From Mycobacterium sp. MS1601 (GTDB lineage: Bacteria; Actinomycetota; Actinomycetes; Mycobacteriales; Mycobacteriaceae), in the NCBI RefSeq assembly GCF_001984215.1, contig NZ_CP019420.1, positions 3,968,001-4,032,000 of the forward strand: a DNA stretch of 64,000 bases, written 5' to 3'. A program made the translations under genes and the position numbers. Below are positions 35,203 to 45,122 of this stretch, in pieces (the first letter of the stretch is position 1; each line of letters opens with the position of its first letter). Under the pieces are notes generated by a model. It was given only the letters and a program-made list of their open reading frames with translations, made no database searches and was not told where the DNA came from.

Positions 35203-35630
35203 CGGACTCGTTCGGCATCACAGCGCGCGGCTTACTCTCGGCCCGCGCCCAGGGCAGAAATGTCAGCGGCACGGGGATCGGCGCTACAGAGGATGAGGCC
35301 CTTCTGTTTGCGCCTGCTCGCGGTGGCTGCCATCTCAACGATCGAGTGTTCAACAAAGACGTGCGCCAGAAGGCTGCAAAGTCCATAGGCAGAGACGATC
35401 TCTCAGCACGGGACCTGCGCCGGTTCGCAGGCGCCAAAAACGCAGCAGTGTCGTCTCTTGCCGAGAACATGGCCCCACTGGGACACAAGACCGTCGACAC
35501 GGCTCTGCGTTACCAACAGAGCCAAGATGGACGTGACGCGATTGTGGCAGGGAACCTGAGCGCCAATGCCCTCGCCGAGCTGGCGGCTCAAGCCGAGAAG
35601 GAGACTGCGAAAGTTAAGTCGTCCGCTTGA
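35199..35630 (+). pseudogene. C-terminal remnant of a tyrosine recombinase (phage-type integrase)
   Basis: The open frame from the MarR stop reads through EDEALLFAPARGGCHLNDRVF, then SARDLRRFAGAKNA and LGHKTVDTALRYQ. The last two match the catalytic R and the LGH...Y boxes of tyrosine recombinases, with the Tyr nucleophile in RYQ. About 140 residues remain, so the N-terminal DNA-binding domain and the first catalytic Arg are missing; there is no suitable start. The stretch is less GC-rich than the flanks. It indicates past integration near the tRNA-Arg gene about 3 kb to the right. Confidence 0.75.
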
Positions 35631-35699
35631 GGCCAACGTGTCGGTACGAGGTGCGAGGATCGGGGCCGAGATTTCCGCCACCAACAAATTTGGAGAGAC

Positions 35700-36578
35700 A
35701 TGGCAGAAAGCACCGACACGGCGAGCTCCCCGTCCATAGATGACGGTATCGGGTGGTTAGAGGATCAAACCATTGCAGCGCTGAAGCGCCTGCAGTCGAT
35801 CAAGGCCACCGATACAGCACCGGTACGCGGTGACGATGCCTTCTTTCACCCGATCAAGCGGAACTTTCAACAGGATGTCGTTCAGTGTCTGTACAGCGCT
35901 ATCGACAGTCTCAGGTTTTTGGCGTGGAGCATGAAAACCCATGACGCGCCGTTTCCCTACGCGCAGGCCTCATTGATTCGAACCGCGATCAACGGCGGCT
36001 CCACGGCGCTTTGGATGGTGAGTGGATCAACAGAGGAAAGGCGTGCTCGCGCACTTGAATTCAAGTACAACGATCTGAGGTCACACCGCAAGTGGCTCAA
36101 TCTTCTTGCGGCTGAGCCAGTTAATCAGGCGCGACCCTCTGACGAGATGGCGAAGGTTGCTGGGATGCAGGCGACTTTCGATCAACGCATTGATTGGATC
36201 CTGCAGGAAGCTACGACGCTCCTCGCCCCACCCGCCCCTTTCTCCAATAAGAAGTACACGGAGCAACTTGCAACTGAATCGTCCATTGTCCAATTCGCAG
36301 GATCACTGGTGACGGGGCTTGATGCTGGTGAAGGTTGGAATACGGGACAACTCTTGCTGCAGACGTGGCAGTTGCTCAGTGGCTACTCCCACGCCAGGCC
36401 GTGGGCGTCAGCCTACGGAAGCAAGCACGTCATTGTGGATGATGTTCCAGACAGCAAGACAGGAACAATTCAAGTGACAGTCGAAGGCAATCCAGATAGA
36501 TTGCTGGACTATGCATTTCGTGCCCTACGGGTTGTCGAAGCCGCCATCGGTGGGTTCGAGCAGGTATGCAACACGTAG
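35700..36578 (+). CDS. Uncharacterised mainly helical protein, island gene A
   Basis: A 292-residue soluble protein with no signal peptide or membrane span. It is mostly helical, with LIRTAINGGSTALWMVSG near residue 100, RRARALEFKYNDLRSHRKWLN next, and WQLLSGYSHARPW near residue 230. The R-x-helix followed later by an S-x-YSH segment resembles the pattern of DUF5677-like proteins, but I cannot assign a family. Base composition is clearly less GC-rich than the chromosome core, and it follows the integrase remnant, pointing to transfer. The ATG at 35700 has GGAGAG just upstream. The next gene on the strand has a similar layout. Confidence 0.7.
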   Translation: MAESTDTASSPSIDDGIGWLEDQTIAALKRLQSIKATDTAPVRGDDAFFHPIKRNFQQDVVQCLYSAIDSLRFLAWSMKTHDAPFPYAQASLIRTAINGGSTALWMVSGSTEERRARALEFKYNDLRSHRKWLNLLAAEPVNQARPSDEMAKVAGMQATFDQRIDWILQEATTLLAPPAPFSNKKYTEQLATESSIVQFAGSLVTGLDAGEGWNTGQLLLQTWQLLSGYSHARPWASAYGSKHVIVDDVPDSKTGTIQVTVEGNPDRLLDYAFRALRVVEAAIGGFEQVCNT

Positions 36579-36932
36579 GTTCAAAACTCGTCCTTTTCCG
36601 GACTGATTTCGATCCATAGCGCTGCCTACGCTGCCAGATCCAGGCTTGCCCGCGGCACTCTGTGGCGGGCGACTGGCATCGACGTCAGCAGACTTGGCGA
36701 GGCTTGTCATGATGGGCCCTCTGTGCAACCTCCTCCATCGCGCGGTTTGCAGCAAGTCTGCAGCCGCTATAGGCACGGCCGAGGTCGGAGCGTTGGGGAG
36801 CTGGCAAGTGGCCGCTTCGACGGAATACGGAACCAATGGGCTGCGTCGTGGAAGCGACTGGGACCTAGACCGGCGGTCTGCATGCAGCCTTTCGGTTGGG
36901 CCACACGAGTGGCGGTCGTCTGCCATGTCGGG
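36579..36932. other. 354-base gap in island, no gene recognised
   Basis: The stretch lies between the two island genes. Reading frames cross it on both strands but none has a ribosome site, conserved motif or suitable codon use. The long in-frame extension of the next gene back to 36723 is not favoured because its sequence is unlike protein. No clear hairpin or promoter stands out. Confidence 0.5.
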
Positions 36933-38141
36933 GTGAGCGCTTACGATGCGGCTGTGCGACGAGATGAGCTCGCCATGGCAAAGCGCGGGGCCAATTTGCT
37001 GCTGGGCCACCTGAAGGGGTCTGCTGACAGCATTGATACGGCGATGGTCAATCAAGATACGGATGCGCTGATCATTGCATCGGGTCCGCTCGTCACAGTT
37101 GCGGCAATTTTGGTTCGCATGTTCCGCGACGCGGCAGATAAGACGCTCGAAGATACGCTATTGGCATTGCACGCGTACTTGAATCTAGAAATTGTGCCCG
37201 TTGATCAGCTTGAGCAGGTGGAAAGACTTGTCACCACGATCATTTCCCAGGGTTTTTGCGAGCCTATTTCAGTCAACGCGGCGGGGGTCGCTCTAATTGC
37301 CCACGAGTTTGCGCTAGGAGCGGCCAGCGAGATCAGCAAGCTTGACGGTCGACACCTGAACAAAGTGCTGGCTGACGTCCACGTGCAGCTGAAGAACCAG
37401 GGTGACGACGTACAGATCACTGATCGAGCTAGTGCCCGCGCGGCCTCCGATAAGTACGCAGAAGATCCGATTATGCGGAATGCGCGGCAAACAGCAGCAT
37501 ATGCGCTCGTCGATTATTGGCACAGAGCTGCGGTCGTCCTACACAAGGCGAGTTCGGTCAACGGTTTGCAGGCCGAGTGCAAGGATTCTCTGGACGCACT
37601 GGCACTTGTAGCGGTCACCAACAATGCGCTCACGGCCGGGGTTTATCAGCTGGCATCGTATGGAAATGTTTACCCAGCATGGACTTTGATTAGGCAACTA
37701 GTCGAGACCGAGTTCATTCTGTGGCGCTTTATGGCCGATGCATCCCAGATGGCAAAGTGGGCAAACTCAACGCCGGGGGAGCGACGCCAAAATTGGAAGC
37801 CGTCGAAGATCTACCGCGACGACGACAACGACTACCGCCAGAAGGATTATTGGCAACACTGTGAACTCGGGGGACACCCAACACCGACTGGTGGGTGGTT
37901 CATCGCTGCGCCGAATTCGTACGTTCCGATGGCGGGAACCTTCACTGAGTGCATCGCGCACTCCTGGGACGCGTGGCAACACCTGATCAAGGCTGGGCAA
38001 TCAGTCGATGAACAGTTCAGCACTTGCGTGTGGGACGAACTCGATGTGATCGACACCGAGTTTCGGGCGACCATCGAGCAATGGGTCGCGACTGACTACT
38101 ACCGACGAACCAGCGGGTTTTTCTCTGATCCCATCGATTGA
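36933..38141 (+). CDS. Uncharacterised mainly helical protein, island gene B
   Basis: About 402 residues, soluble. An N-terminal helical part of about 190 residues precedes a segment built like gene A: SLDALALVAVTNNALTAGVYQLA, PAWTLIRQLVETEFILWRFM, then about 60 residues later YWQHCELGGHPTPTGGWF. The Arg/Glu helix with an LW pair and the late G-G-H-P turn parallel the RTAIN...LW and SGYSH parts of gene A. No function can be named. Start codon uncertain: GTG 36933 follows a GGGG stretch, with GTG 36954 and ATG 36975 as alternatives. Lower GC than the core. It ends about 130 bases before tRNA-Arg. Confidence 0.65.
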   Translation: MSAYDAAVRRDELAMAKRGANLLLGHLKGSADSIDTAMVNQDTDALIIASGPLVTVAAILVRMFRDAADKTLEDTLLALHAYLNLEIVPVDQLEQVERLVTTIISQGFCEPISVNAAGVALIAHEFALGAASEISKLDGRHLNKVLADVHVQLKNQGDDVQITDRASARAASDKYAEDPIMRNARQTAAYALVDYWHRAAVVLHKASSVNGLQAECKDSLDALALVAVTNNALTAGVYQLASYGNVYPAWTLIRQLVETEFILWRFMADASQMAKWANSTPGERRQNWKPSKIYRDDDNDYRQKDYWQHCELGGHPTPTGGWFIAAPNSYVPMAGTFTECIAHSWDAWQHLIKAGQSVDEQFSTCVWDELDVIDTEFRATIEQWVATDYYRRTSGFFSDPID

Positions 38142-38267
38142 GGAATCCTGGGGGCATCTCGCGAAACGTCAGTGATTAACAACGACGACTACCTGGGGCA
38201 ACGATATTCGTGGCGGATAGGTCCAGGATTTACGTTTCGAACATTTCTGCAGGTAGAGAGGTAGAGA

Positions 38268-38343
38268 TGGTGCCCCCGGCAGGATTCGAACCTGCGGCCT
38301 TCTGCTCCGGAGGCAGACGCTCTATCCCCTGAGCTACGGGGGC
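38268..38343 (-). tRNA. tRNA-Arg (anticodon CCG)
   Basis: On the minus strand a complete cloverleaf can be drawn: acceptor GCCCCCG paired with CGGGGGC, D-stem GCTC/GAGC, anticodon stem TCTGC/GCAGA with loop CTCCGGA giving anticodon CCG (reads CGG), and T-arm with GTTCGAA. The CCA end is encoded (38268-38270). It lies next to and divergent from argS, as I recall for M. tuberculosis argV. Its 3' end faces the island, a usual integration target. Confidence 0.95.
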
Positions 38344-38439
38344 GCGATGAAACAGCGCCATTGGGCCTGCACAGCCTAGCGCATCGAGGCGAGTGGTTTG
38401 TCCACGGTAATCGATTCGGGCCGCGACCACCCCAGACCA

Positions 38440-38445
38440 TAGGAT
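38440..38445 (+). promoter_or_regulatory. -10 box for leaderless argS
   Basis: TAGGAT is followed by eight bases and the GTG at 38454; no Shine-Dalgarno sequence is visible. It supports the 38454 start. Confidence 0.45.
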
Positions 38446-38453
38446 GGACCCCC

Positions 38454-40106
38454 GTGACACCCGCCGACCTGGCCGAGCTGCTCAAGAGCACCGCCGCTGC
38501 GGTGTTGGCCGCCCATGACCTGGACACCAACGCCCTTCCCGACACGGTGACCGTCGAGCGTCCGCGCAACCCCGAGCACGGCGACTACGCCACCAACCTG
38601 GCGTTGCAGCTGGGCAAGAAGGTCGGCGCCAATCCGCGCGAACTGGCTGCGTGGCTGGCAGAGGCGCTGACCGCGGCCGACGGAATCGCCGCGGCTGACG
38701 TCGCTGGTCCCGGCTTCGTGAACCTGCGCATCGACGCCGCCGCGCAGGGCCGCATCGTCGACGACGTGATCGGCGCCGGCACCACCTACGGCAACTCCGG
38801 CGACCTCGACGGTCTCAACGTGAACCTCGAGTTCGTCTCGGCCAACCCCACCGGGCCCATCCACATCGGCGGCACTCGCTGGGCTGCGGTGGGTGACGCG
38901 CTGGGCCGGCTCCTGGCCACGCAGGGTGCGGCGGTCACCCGCGAGTACTACTTCAACGACCACGGCGCCCAGATCGACCGGTTCGCCCGTTCCCTGGTGG
39001 CCTCGGCCACCGGAGCGCCCACTCCCGAGGACGGTTACGCGGGCACCTATATCGCCGACATCGCGGCCAAGGTGTTGCAGCAGGCGCCCGAGGTGCTCAG
39101 CCTGCCTGCCGATCAGCAGCAGGAGACCTTCCGGTCCATCGGCGTGGATCTGATGTTCAGCCACATCAAGGAATCGCTGCACGAGTTCGGCACCGACTTC
39201 GACGTCTTCACCCATGAGGACTCGATGCACACCTCCGGTCGGGTGCAGGAGGCCATCGCCGCGCTGCGGGCCAACGGCAAAATCTACGAAAAGGACGGCG
39301 CAACGTGGTTGCGCACCACCGAGTTCGGCGACGACAAGGACCGCGTCGTCATCAAGAGCGACGGCAACCCGGCCTACGTCGCCGGCGATCTGGCCTACTA
39401 CCTGGACAAGCGGCAGCGCGGGTTCGACCTCTGCATCTACATGCTGGGCGCCGACCACCACGGCTACATCGCCCGCCTCAAGGCAGCCGCAGCGGCACTG
39501 GGTGATGACCCCGACACCGTTGAGGTGCTGATCGGTCAGATGGTGAACCTGGTGCGTGACGGCCAGCCGGTGCGGATGAGCAAGCGGGCCGGCACCGTCA
39601 TCACCCTCGACGATCTGGTCGACGCCCTCGGCGTCGACGCCGCCCGCTATGCGCTGACCCGGTCCTCGGTGGACACCCCCATCGACATCGACCTGGAACT
39701 GTGGTCCTCGGCGTCCAGTGAGAACCCGGTTTACTACGTGCAATACGCACACGCCCGGCTTTCGGCGCTGGCCCGCAACGCTGCCGAGCTCGGGCTGATC
39801 GCCAGCACCGAGCACCTGGAGCTGCTGTCCCATGACAAAGAGGGTGCGCTGATCCGCAACATCGGCGAGTTCCCCCGCGTGCTCAAGACGGCGGCGAATC
39901 TGCGTGAGCCGCATCGGGTCTGCCGCTACCTGGAGGACCTGGCCGGTGACTACCACCGGTTCTACGACTCCTGCCGGGTGCTGCCTCAAGGTGACGAGGA
40001 GCCCAACGATCTGCACGCGGCTCGTCTGGCGCTGTGCCAGGCCACCCGCCAGGTGATCGCCAACGGGCTGACGATCCTGGGCGTCACCGCACCGGAGCGC
40101 ATGTGA
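38454..40106 (+). CDS. argS: Arginyl-tRNA synthetase
   Basis: A 550-residue class I synthetase charging tRNA-Arg. The HIGH-type motif is [13 protein letters not shown] near residue 135, and the KMSKS-type motif is [10 protein letters not shown] near residue 375. The N-terminal Add-1 domain and the C-terminal helical anticodon-binding domain (DALRPS-like, ending [14 protein letters not shown]) are complete. The GTG at 38454 ([11 protein letters not shown]) matches the family start; the frame runs upstream to 38361 without a site. It is divergent from the tRNA-Arg gene and overlaps lysA by GTGA, starting the lysine/threonine cluster. Confidence 0.97.
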   Translation: MTPADLAELLKSTAAAVLAAHDLDTNALPDTVTVERPRNPEHGDYATNLALQLGKKVGANPRELAAWLAEALTAADGIAAADVAGPGFVNLRIDAAAQGRIVDDVIGAGTTYGNSGDLDGLNVNLEFVSANPTGPIHIGGTRWAAVGDALGRLLATQGAAVTREYYFNDHGAQIDRFARSLVASATGAPTPEDGYAGTYIADIAAKVLQQAPEVLSLPADQQQETFRSIGVDLMFSHIKESLHEFGTDFDVFTHEDSMHTSGRVQEAIAALRANGKIYEKDGATWLRTTEFGDDKDRVVIKSDGNPAYVAGDLAYYLDKRQRGFDLCIYMLGADHHGYIARLKAAAAALGDDPDTVEVLIGQMVNLVRDGQPVRMSKRAGTVITLDDLVDALGVDAARYALTRSSVDTPIDIDLELWSSASSENPVYYVQYAHARLSALARNAAELGLIASTEHLELLSHDKEGALIRNIGEFPRVLKTAANLREPHRVCRYLEDLAGDYHRFYDSCRVLPQGDEEPNDLHAARLALCQATRQVIANGLTILGVTAPERM

Positions 40107-41490
40107 GCGCTCAGCCTGCCACCGGTGTGCCGCCCAAGCCGGCCTCACCCGACGAGGTGATGCTGCTGGCCCGAATGTGTGGCCGCAGAACCTGGTTCGC
40201 GGAGCGGACGATGTTGTGTCGGTGGCAGGCGTCAGCGTCACCGAGCTGGCTGCCGAGTACGGCACCCCGTTGTTCGTCATCGACGAGGACGACTTCCGCG
40301 GACGTTGCCGCGAGATCGCATCGGCTTTCGGTGGCGGCGACTACGTGCACTACGCCTCGAAGGCGTTCTTGTGCAGCGAGATCGCCCGGTGGGTGCACCA
40401 GGAAGGTCTGTCGCTGGACGTAGCGACCGGCGGTGAACTCGCGGTGGCCCTGCACGCCGAGTTCCCCGCTGAGCGAATCACCGTGCACGGCAACAACAAA
40501 TCGGTCGACGAGCTCACCGCGGCGGTCAAGGCCGGTGTCGGGCACATCGTGATCGACTCCGAGATCGAGATCGAACGCCTGGAGGGCATCGCCGGTGCGG
40601 CCGGCGTCGTCCAGGACGTACTGGTGCGTGTCACCCCCGGAGTGTCGGCGCACACCCACGAGTTCATCTCCACCGCACACGAAGACCAGAAGTTCGGCCT
40701 GTCGCTGGTCAGTGGTGCTGCCATGGAGGCGGTGCGCCGGGTGTTCGCCACCGCGAACCTGCGGCTGGTGGGCCTGCACTGCCATGTGGGCTCCCAGATT
40801 TTCGACGTCGACGGCTTCGAGGTCGCCGCCCGCCGGGTCATCGGCTTGCTGCGTGATGTCGTCGCGGAGTTCGGAGTCCACAAGACCGCCCAGATGTCGA
40901 TCATCGATCTCGGTGGTGGCCTGGGTATCTCGTATCTCCCACAAGACAATCCGCCGCCCATGCAGGACCTGGCCGACAAGCTCAAGGCCATCGTGGAGAA
41001 CGAATCGGCGGCCGTCGGATTGCCGACTCCCACTCTGGTGGTCGAGCCGGGCCGGGCCATCGCCGGTCCCGGCACCATCACGCTCTACGAAGTCGGCACG
41101 GTCAAAGACGTTGCCGTCTCGTCGGAGGAGCACCGCCGCTACGTGAGCGTCGACGGCGGCATGAGCGACAACATCCGACCTGCGCTGTACGGCGCCGAGT
41201 ACGACGTGCGACTGGTCTCACGCATCAGCGATGCCGAGCCGGTGCTGGCGCGTGTGGTCGGAAAGCACTGTGAGAGCGGAGACATCATCGTCCGGGACAC
41301 CTGGTTGTCCGACGATGTGGTGCCCGGGGACCTGCTGGCCGTGGCGGCCACCGGGGCCTACTGCTATTCCATGTCGAGCCGGTACAACCTGCTGGGCCGC
41401 CCTGCTGTGGTGGCCGTCCGCGACGGGCGGGCACGGCTGATCCTGAGGCGGGAAACGGTCGACGATCTGTTGAGTCTGGAAGTGAGGTAA
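40103..41490 (+). CDS. lysA: Diaminopimelate decarboxylase, apparent frameshift near 40174
   Basis: PLP enzyme for the last step of lysine synthesis, meso-diaminopimelate to lysine. The GTG at 40103 overlaps the argS stop and begins [24 protein letters not shown], but the frame then fails; the body continues in another frame as [19 protein letters not shown]. One missing A in AA at 40174-40175 would give ARNVWPQN, the expected family sequence. The body is intact: [11 protein letters not shown] with the PLP Lys, [24 protein letters not shown] and the [11 protein letters not shown] end. A standalone start at GTG 40177 would lose the N-terminus. Best read as an intact gene with a sequence error. 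Confidence 0.9.
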
Positions 41491-41492
41491 CC

Positions 41493-42818
41493 ATGAGCAC
41501 AGAAGAGAAGCCGGTCGGCATAGCGGTTCTGGGGCTGGGCAACGTCGGTAGCGAGGTCGTGCGCATCATCGAGGAGAGCGCGGATGACCTGGCCGCCCGC
41601 ATCGGGGCGCCGTTGGTGCTGCGCGGCATCGGTGTGCGCCGGGTCGCCGACGACCGTGGTGTGCCGGTGGACCTGCTGACCGAGGACATCGAGGGCCTGG
41701 TCGCGCGTGAGGACGTGGACATCGTCGTCGAGGTCATGGGCCCCGTCGAACCCGCGCGCAAGGCCATCCTGACCGCACTGGAGCGCGGGAAGTCGGTGAT
41801 CACCGCCAACAAGGCGCTGATGGCGCAGTCCACCGGTGAGTTGGCCCAGGCCGCCGAGAAGGCGCGTGTCGACCTGTACTTCGAAGCCGCTGTGGCCGGG
41901 GCGATCCCGGTGATCCGGCCGCTCACCCAGTCGCTGGCGGGCGACACCGTGCTGCGGGTGGCCGGCATCGTCAACGGCACCACCAACTACATCCTGTCGG
42001 CGATGAACGACACCGGCGCCAGCTATGACGACGCGCTGGCCGACGCGAGTGCGCTCGGTTACGCCGAGGCGGATCCCACGGCCGACGTCGAGGGCTATGA
42101 CGCCGCTGCCAAGGCGGCCATTCTCGCCTCGATCGCTTTTCACACCCGGGTCACCGCAGATGACGTGTACCGCGAGGGCATCACCAAGGTGACCGCCGAG
42201 GACTTCGAGTCCGCGAAGGCCCTGGGCTGCACCATCAAACTGCTCGCCATTTGCGAGCGGTTGACCACAGGCAAAGGCAAGCAACGGGTTTCAGCCCGCG
42301 TGTACCCGGCGTTGGTGCCGTTGGACCACCCGCTGGCCTCGGTCAGCGGGGCGTTCAACGCCGTCGTCGTCGAGGCGGAGGCGGCGGGCCGGCTGATGTT
42401 CTACGGCCAGGGCGCAGGCGGGGCCCCCACGGCGTCGGCGGTGATGGGTGATCTGGTGATGGCGGCGCGCAACCGCGTGCAGGGTGGCCGTGGACCCCGC
42501 GAGTCCAAGTACGCGAAGCTGCCGATCGCGTCCATCGGCGTGATCCCGACGCGCTACTACGTCAGCCTCTACGTCAAGGACCAGCCGGGTGTGTTGTCTT
42601 CGGTCGCAGCGGAATTCGCCAAGCGCGAGGTCTCTATTGCCGAGGTGCGCCAGGAAGGCATCGTCAACGAGGGCGGCCTGCGGGTGGGTGCCCGCATCGC
42701 CGTGCTGACCCATCAGGCCACCGATGAGGCATTGTCGGAGACCATCTCGGCGTTGAAGGAACTCGACGTGGTGTCCAGCGTGGCCAGCGTCCTGCGCATG
42801 GAAGGGGCGGGCGAATGA
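41493..42818 (+). CDS. hom: Homoserine dehydrogenase
   Basis: A 441-residue enzyme reducing aspartate semialdehyde to homoserine, the branch point of threonine and methionine synthesis. N-terminal NAD(P)-binding [13 protein letters not shown], catalytic region with [12 protein letters not shown] and [28 protein letters not shown], and a C-terminal ACT domain ([17 protein letters not shown], about residues 350-430) for threonine feedback. Starts two bases after lysA with GAGG upstream, and overlaps thrC by ATGA. No attenuator-like leader is visible. Confidence 0.96.
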   Translation: MSTEEKPVGIAVLGLGNVGSEVVRIIEESADDLAARIGAPLVLRGIGVRRVADDRGVPVDLLTEDIEGLVAREDVDIVVEVMGPVEPARKAILTALERGKSVITANKALMAQSTGELAQAAEKARVDLYFEAAVAGAIPVIRPLTQSLAGDTVLRVAGIVNGTTNYILSAMNDTGASYDDALADASALGYAEADPTADVEGYDAAAKAAILASIAFHTRVTADDVYREGITKVTAEDFESAKALGCTIKLLAICERLTTGKGKQRVSARVYPALVPLDHPLASVSGAFNAVVVEAEAAGRLMFYGQGAGGAPTASAVMGDLVMAARNRVQGGRGPRESKYAKLPIASIGVIPTRYYVSLYVKDQPGVLSSVAAEFAKREVSIAEVRQEGIVNEGGLRVGARIAVLTHQATDEALSETISALKELDVVSSVASVLRMEGAGE

Positions 42819-43894
42819 GCCTCACCACACCGATCCACAAGCCGTGGCCGGGCCTGATCGAGGCTTACCGGGACCGGTTGCCCATCGGCGACGACTGGAC
42901 CACCATCACGCTGCTCGAAGGTGGCACCCCGCTGATCCACGCCAAGCGGCTCAGCGAACACACCGGCTGCACAGTGCATTTGAAGGTCGAAGGACTGAAC
43001 CCCACCGGTTCCTTCAAAGACCGCGGGATGACCATGGCGGTCACCGACGCCGTGGCCCGCGGCCAGAAGGCGGTGTTGTGCGCATCGACGGGAAACACCT
43101 CGGCCTCGGCGGCGGCCTATGCCGCCAAGGCGGGCATCACCTGTGCCGTGCTGATTCCGCAGGGCAAGATCGCGATGGGCAAGCTGGCCCAGGCGGTGAT
43201 GCACGGCGCCAAGATCATCCAGATCGACGGCAACTTCGATGACTGCCTCGAGCTGGCCCGCAAGCTGACCGCGGACTTCCCGACCATCGCGCTGGTCAAC
43301 AGCGTCAACCCGGTCCGCATCGAAGGCCAGAAGACGGCTGCATTCGAGATCGTCGACGCTCTGGGCCACGCACCCGACGTGCACTCGCTGCCCGTCGGTA
43401 ACGCAGGCAACATCACCGCTTATTGGCGTGGCTACCGCGAGTATCACCGCGACGGGCTGGCCGACAAGCTGCCGCGGATGCTCGGCACGCAGGCCGCCGG
43501 CGCTGCGCCGCTGGTGACGGGGGAGCCGGTCAAGAACCCCGAGACCATCGCCACTGCCATCCGAATCGGCGCACCCGCGTCGTGGGACGGCGCCGTCGCC
43601 GCCCAGCAGGAATCAGGTGGCCGCTTTCTGGCCGCCACCGACGAGGAGATCCTGGCCGCATATCACCTCGTGGCCAGCAGTGAAGGCGTCTTCGTCGAGC
43701 CGGCGTCGGCGGCCAGCATCGCCGGGTTGCTGAAGTCGGTCGAGGACGGGTGGGTGGCCCCGGGTTCCACGGTGGTGTGCACCGTCACCGGCAACGGTCT
43801 CAAGGATCCGGACACCGCCCTCAAGGGCATGCCGACCGTCACCGCGGTCCCTGTTGATCCGGCTGCCGTGGTTGCCCAGTTGGGGCTGGGTTAG
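42815..43894 (+). CDS. thrC: Threonine synthase
   Basis: A 359-residue PLP enzyme converting O-phosphohomoserine to threonine. PLP Lys in [10 protein letters not shown], the phosphate loop [13 protein letters not shown], and [16 protein letters not shown] are all clear. Short (class II) form, as usual in mycobacteria. It overlaps hom and is three bases from thrB, so the pathway is one operon. Confidence 0.96.
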   Translation: MSLTTPIHKPWPGLIEAYRDRLPIGDDWTTITLLEGGTPLIHAKRLSEHTGCTVHLKVEGLNPTGSFKDRGMTMAVTDAVARGQKAVLCASTGNTSASAAAYAAKAGITCAVLIPQGKIAMGKLAQAVMHGAKIIQIDGNFDDCLELARKLTADFPTIALVNSVNPVRIEGQKTAAFEIVDALGHAPDVHSLPVGNAGNITAYWRGYREYHRDGLADKLPRMLGTQAAGAAPLVTGEPVKNPETIATAIRIGAPASWDGAVAAQQESGGRFLAATDEEILAAYHLVASSEGVFVEPASAASIAGLLKSVEDGWVAPGSTVVCTVTGNGLKDPDTALKGMPTVTAVPVDPAAVVAQLGLG

Positions 43895-44845
<951 letters not shown>

Positions 44846-44881
44846 CGTGTGGTCACAGCGCCACACGCCGACGTCACATTC

Positions 44882-44910
44882 TTGCTTCCGTCGGGGAAGC
44901 GGGTTATCCT
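44882..44910 (+). promoter_or_regulatory. rho promoter
   Basis: TTGCTT (44882-44887), a 17-base spacer and TATCCT (44905-44910) form a well-spaced sigma-A-type promoter. The start site would be near 44917, giving a leader of about 200 bases before rho. Such a long leader could carry Rho autoregulation as known in other bacteria; nothing more specific is seen. Confidence 0.6.
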
Positions 44911-45122
44911 CGGTGCCGTCCCGGCAATCGCAGCGTCTTCTGCGCCGACACTAGGACGACCACCAACTTTCTTGTGATCAACTTGTGGACTGACGGTTCG
45001 CCCTTTGCCGCGAATCCCGGCGATCACCGCCTGCGAAGCCGACGGTGAGACGTCGCGCTCAGTGTTTTGCTGAGTGCAGCTAACCCTTCACACGACTCGC
45101 TGTGGAGGAAGAAAGGAAATCC

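Noticed and set aside
36723..36932. N-terminal extension of island gene B
   Set aside because: No ribosome site or conserved sequence; the composition changes at about 36933 where the likely start lies.
35199..38343. Direct repeats (att sites) of the tRNA-Arg 3' end near the integrase remnant
   Set aside because: By eye no copy of the tRNA end was found around 35200, so no attachment-site pair is claimed.
38376..40280. A 634-residue open frame on the minus strand
   Set aside because: It covers argS in antisense and has no recognisable domain; argS is certain.
41460..41495. Riboswitch or attenuator before lysA/hom
   Set aside because: The genes overlap or nearly touch, leaving no room for a leader.
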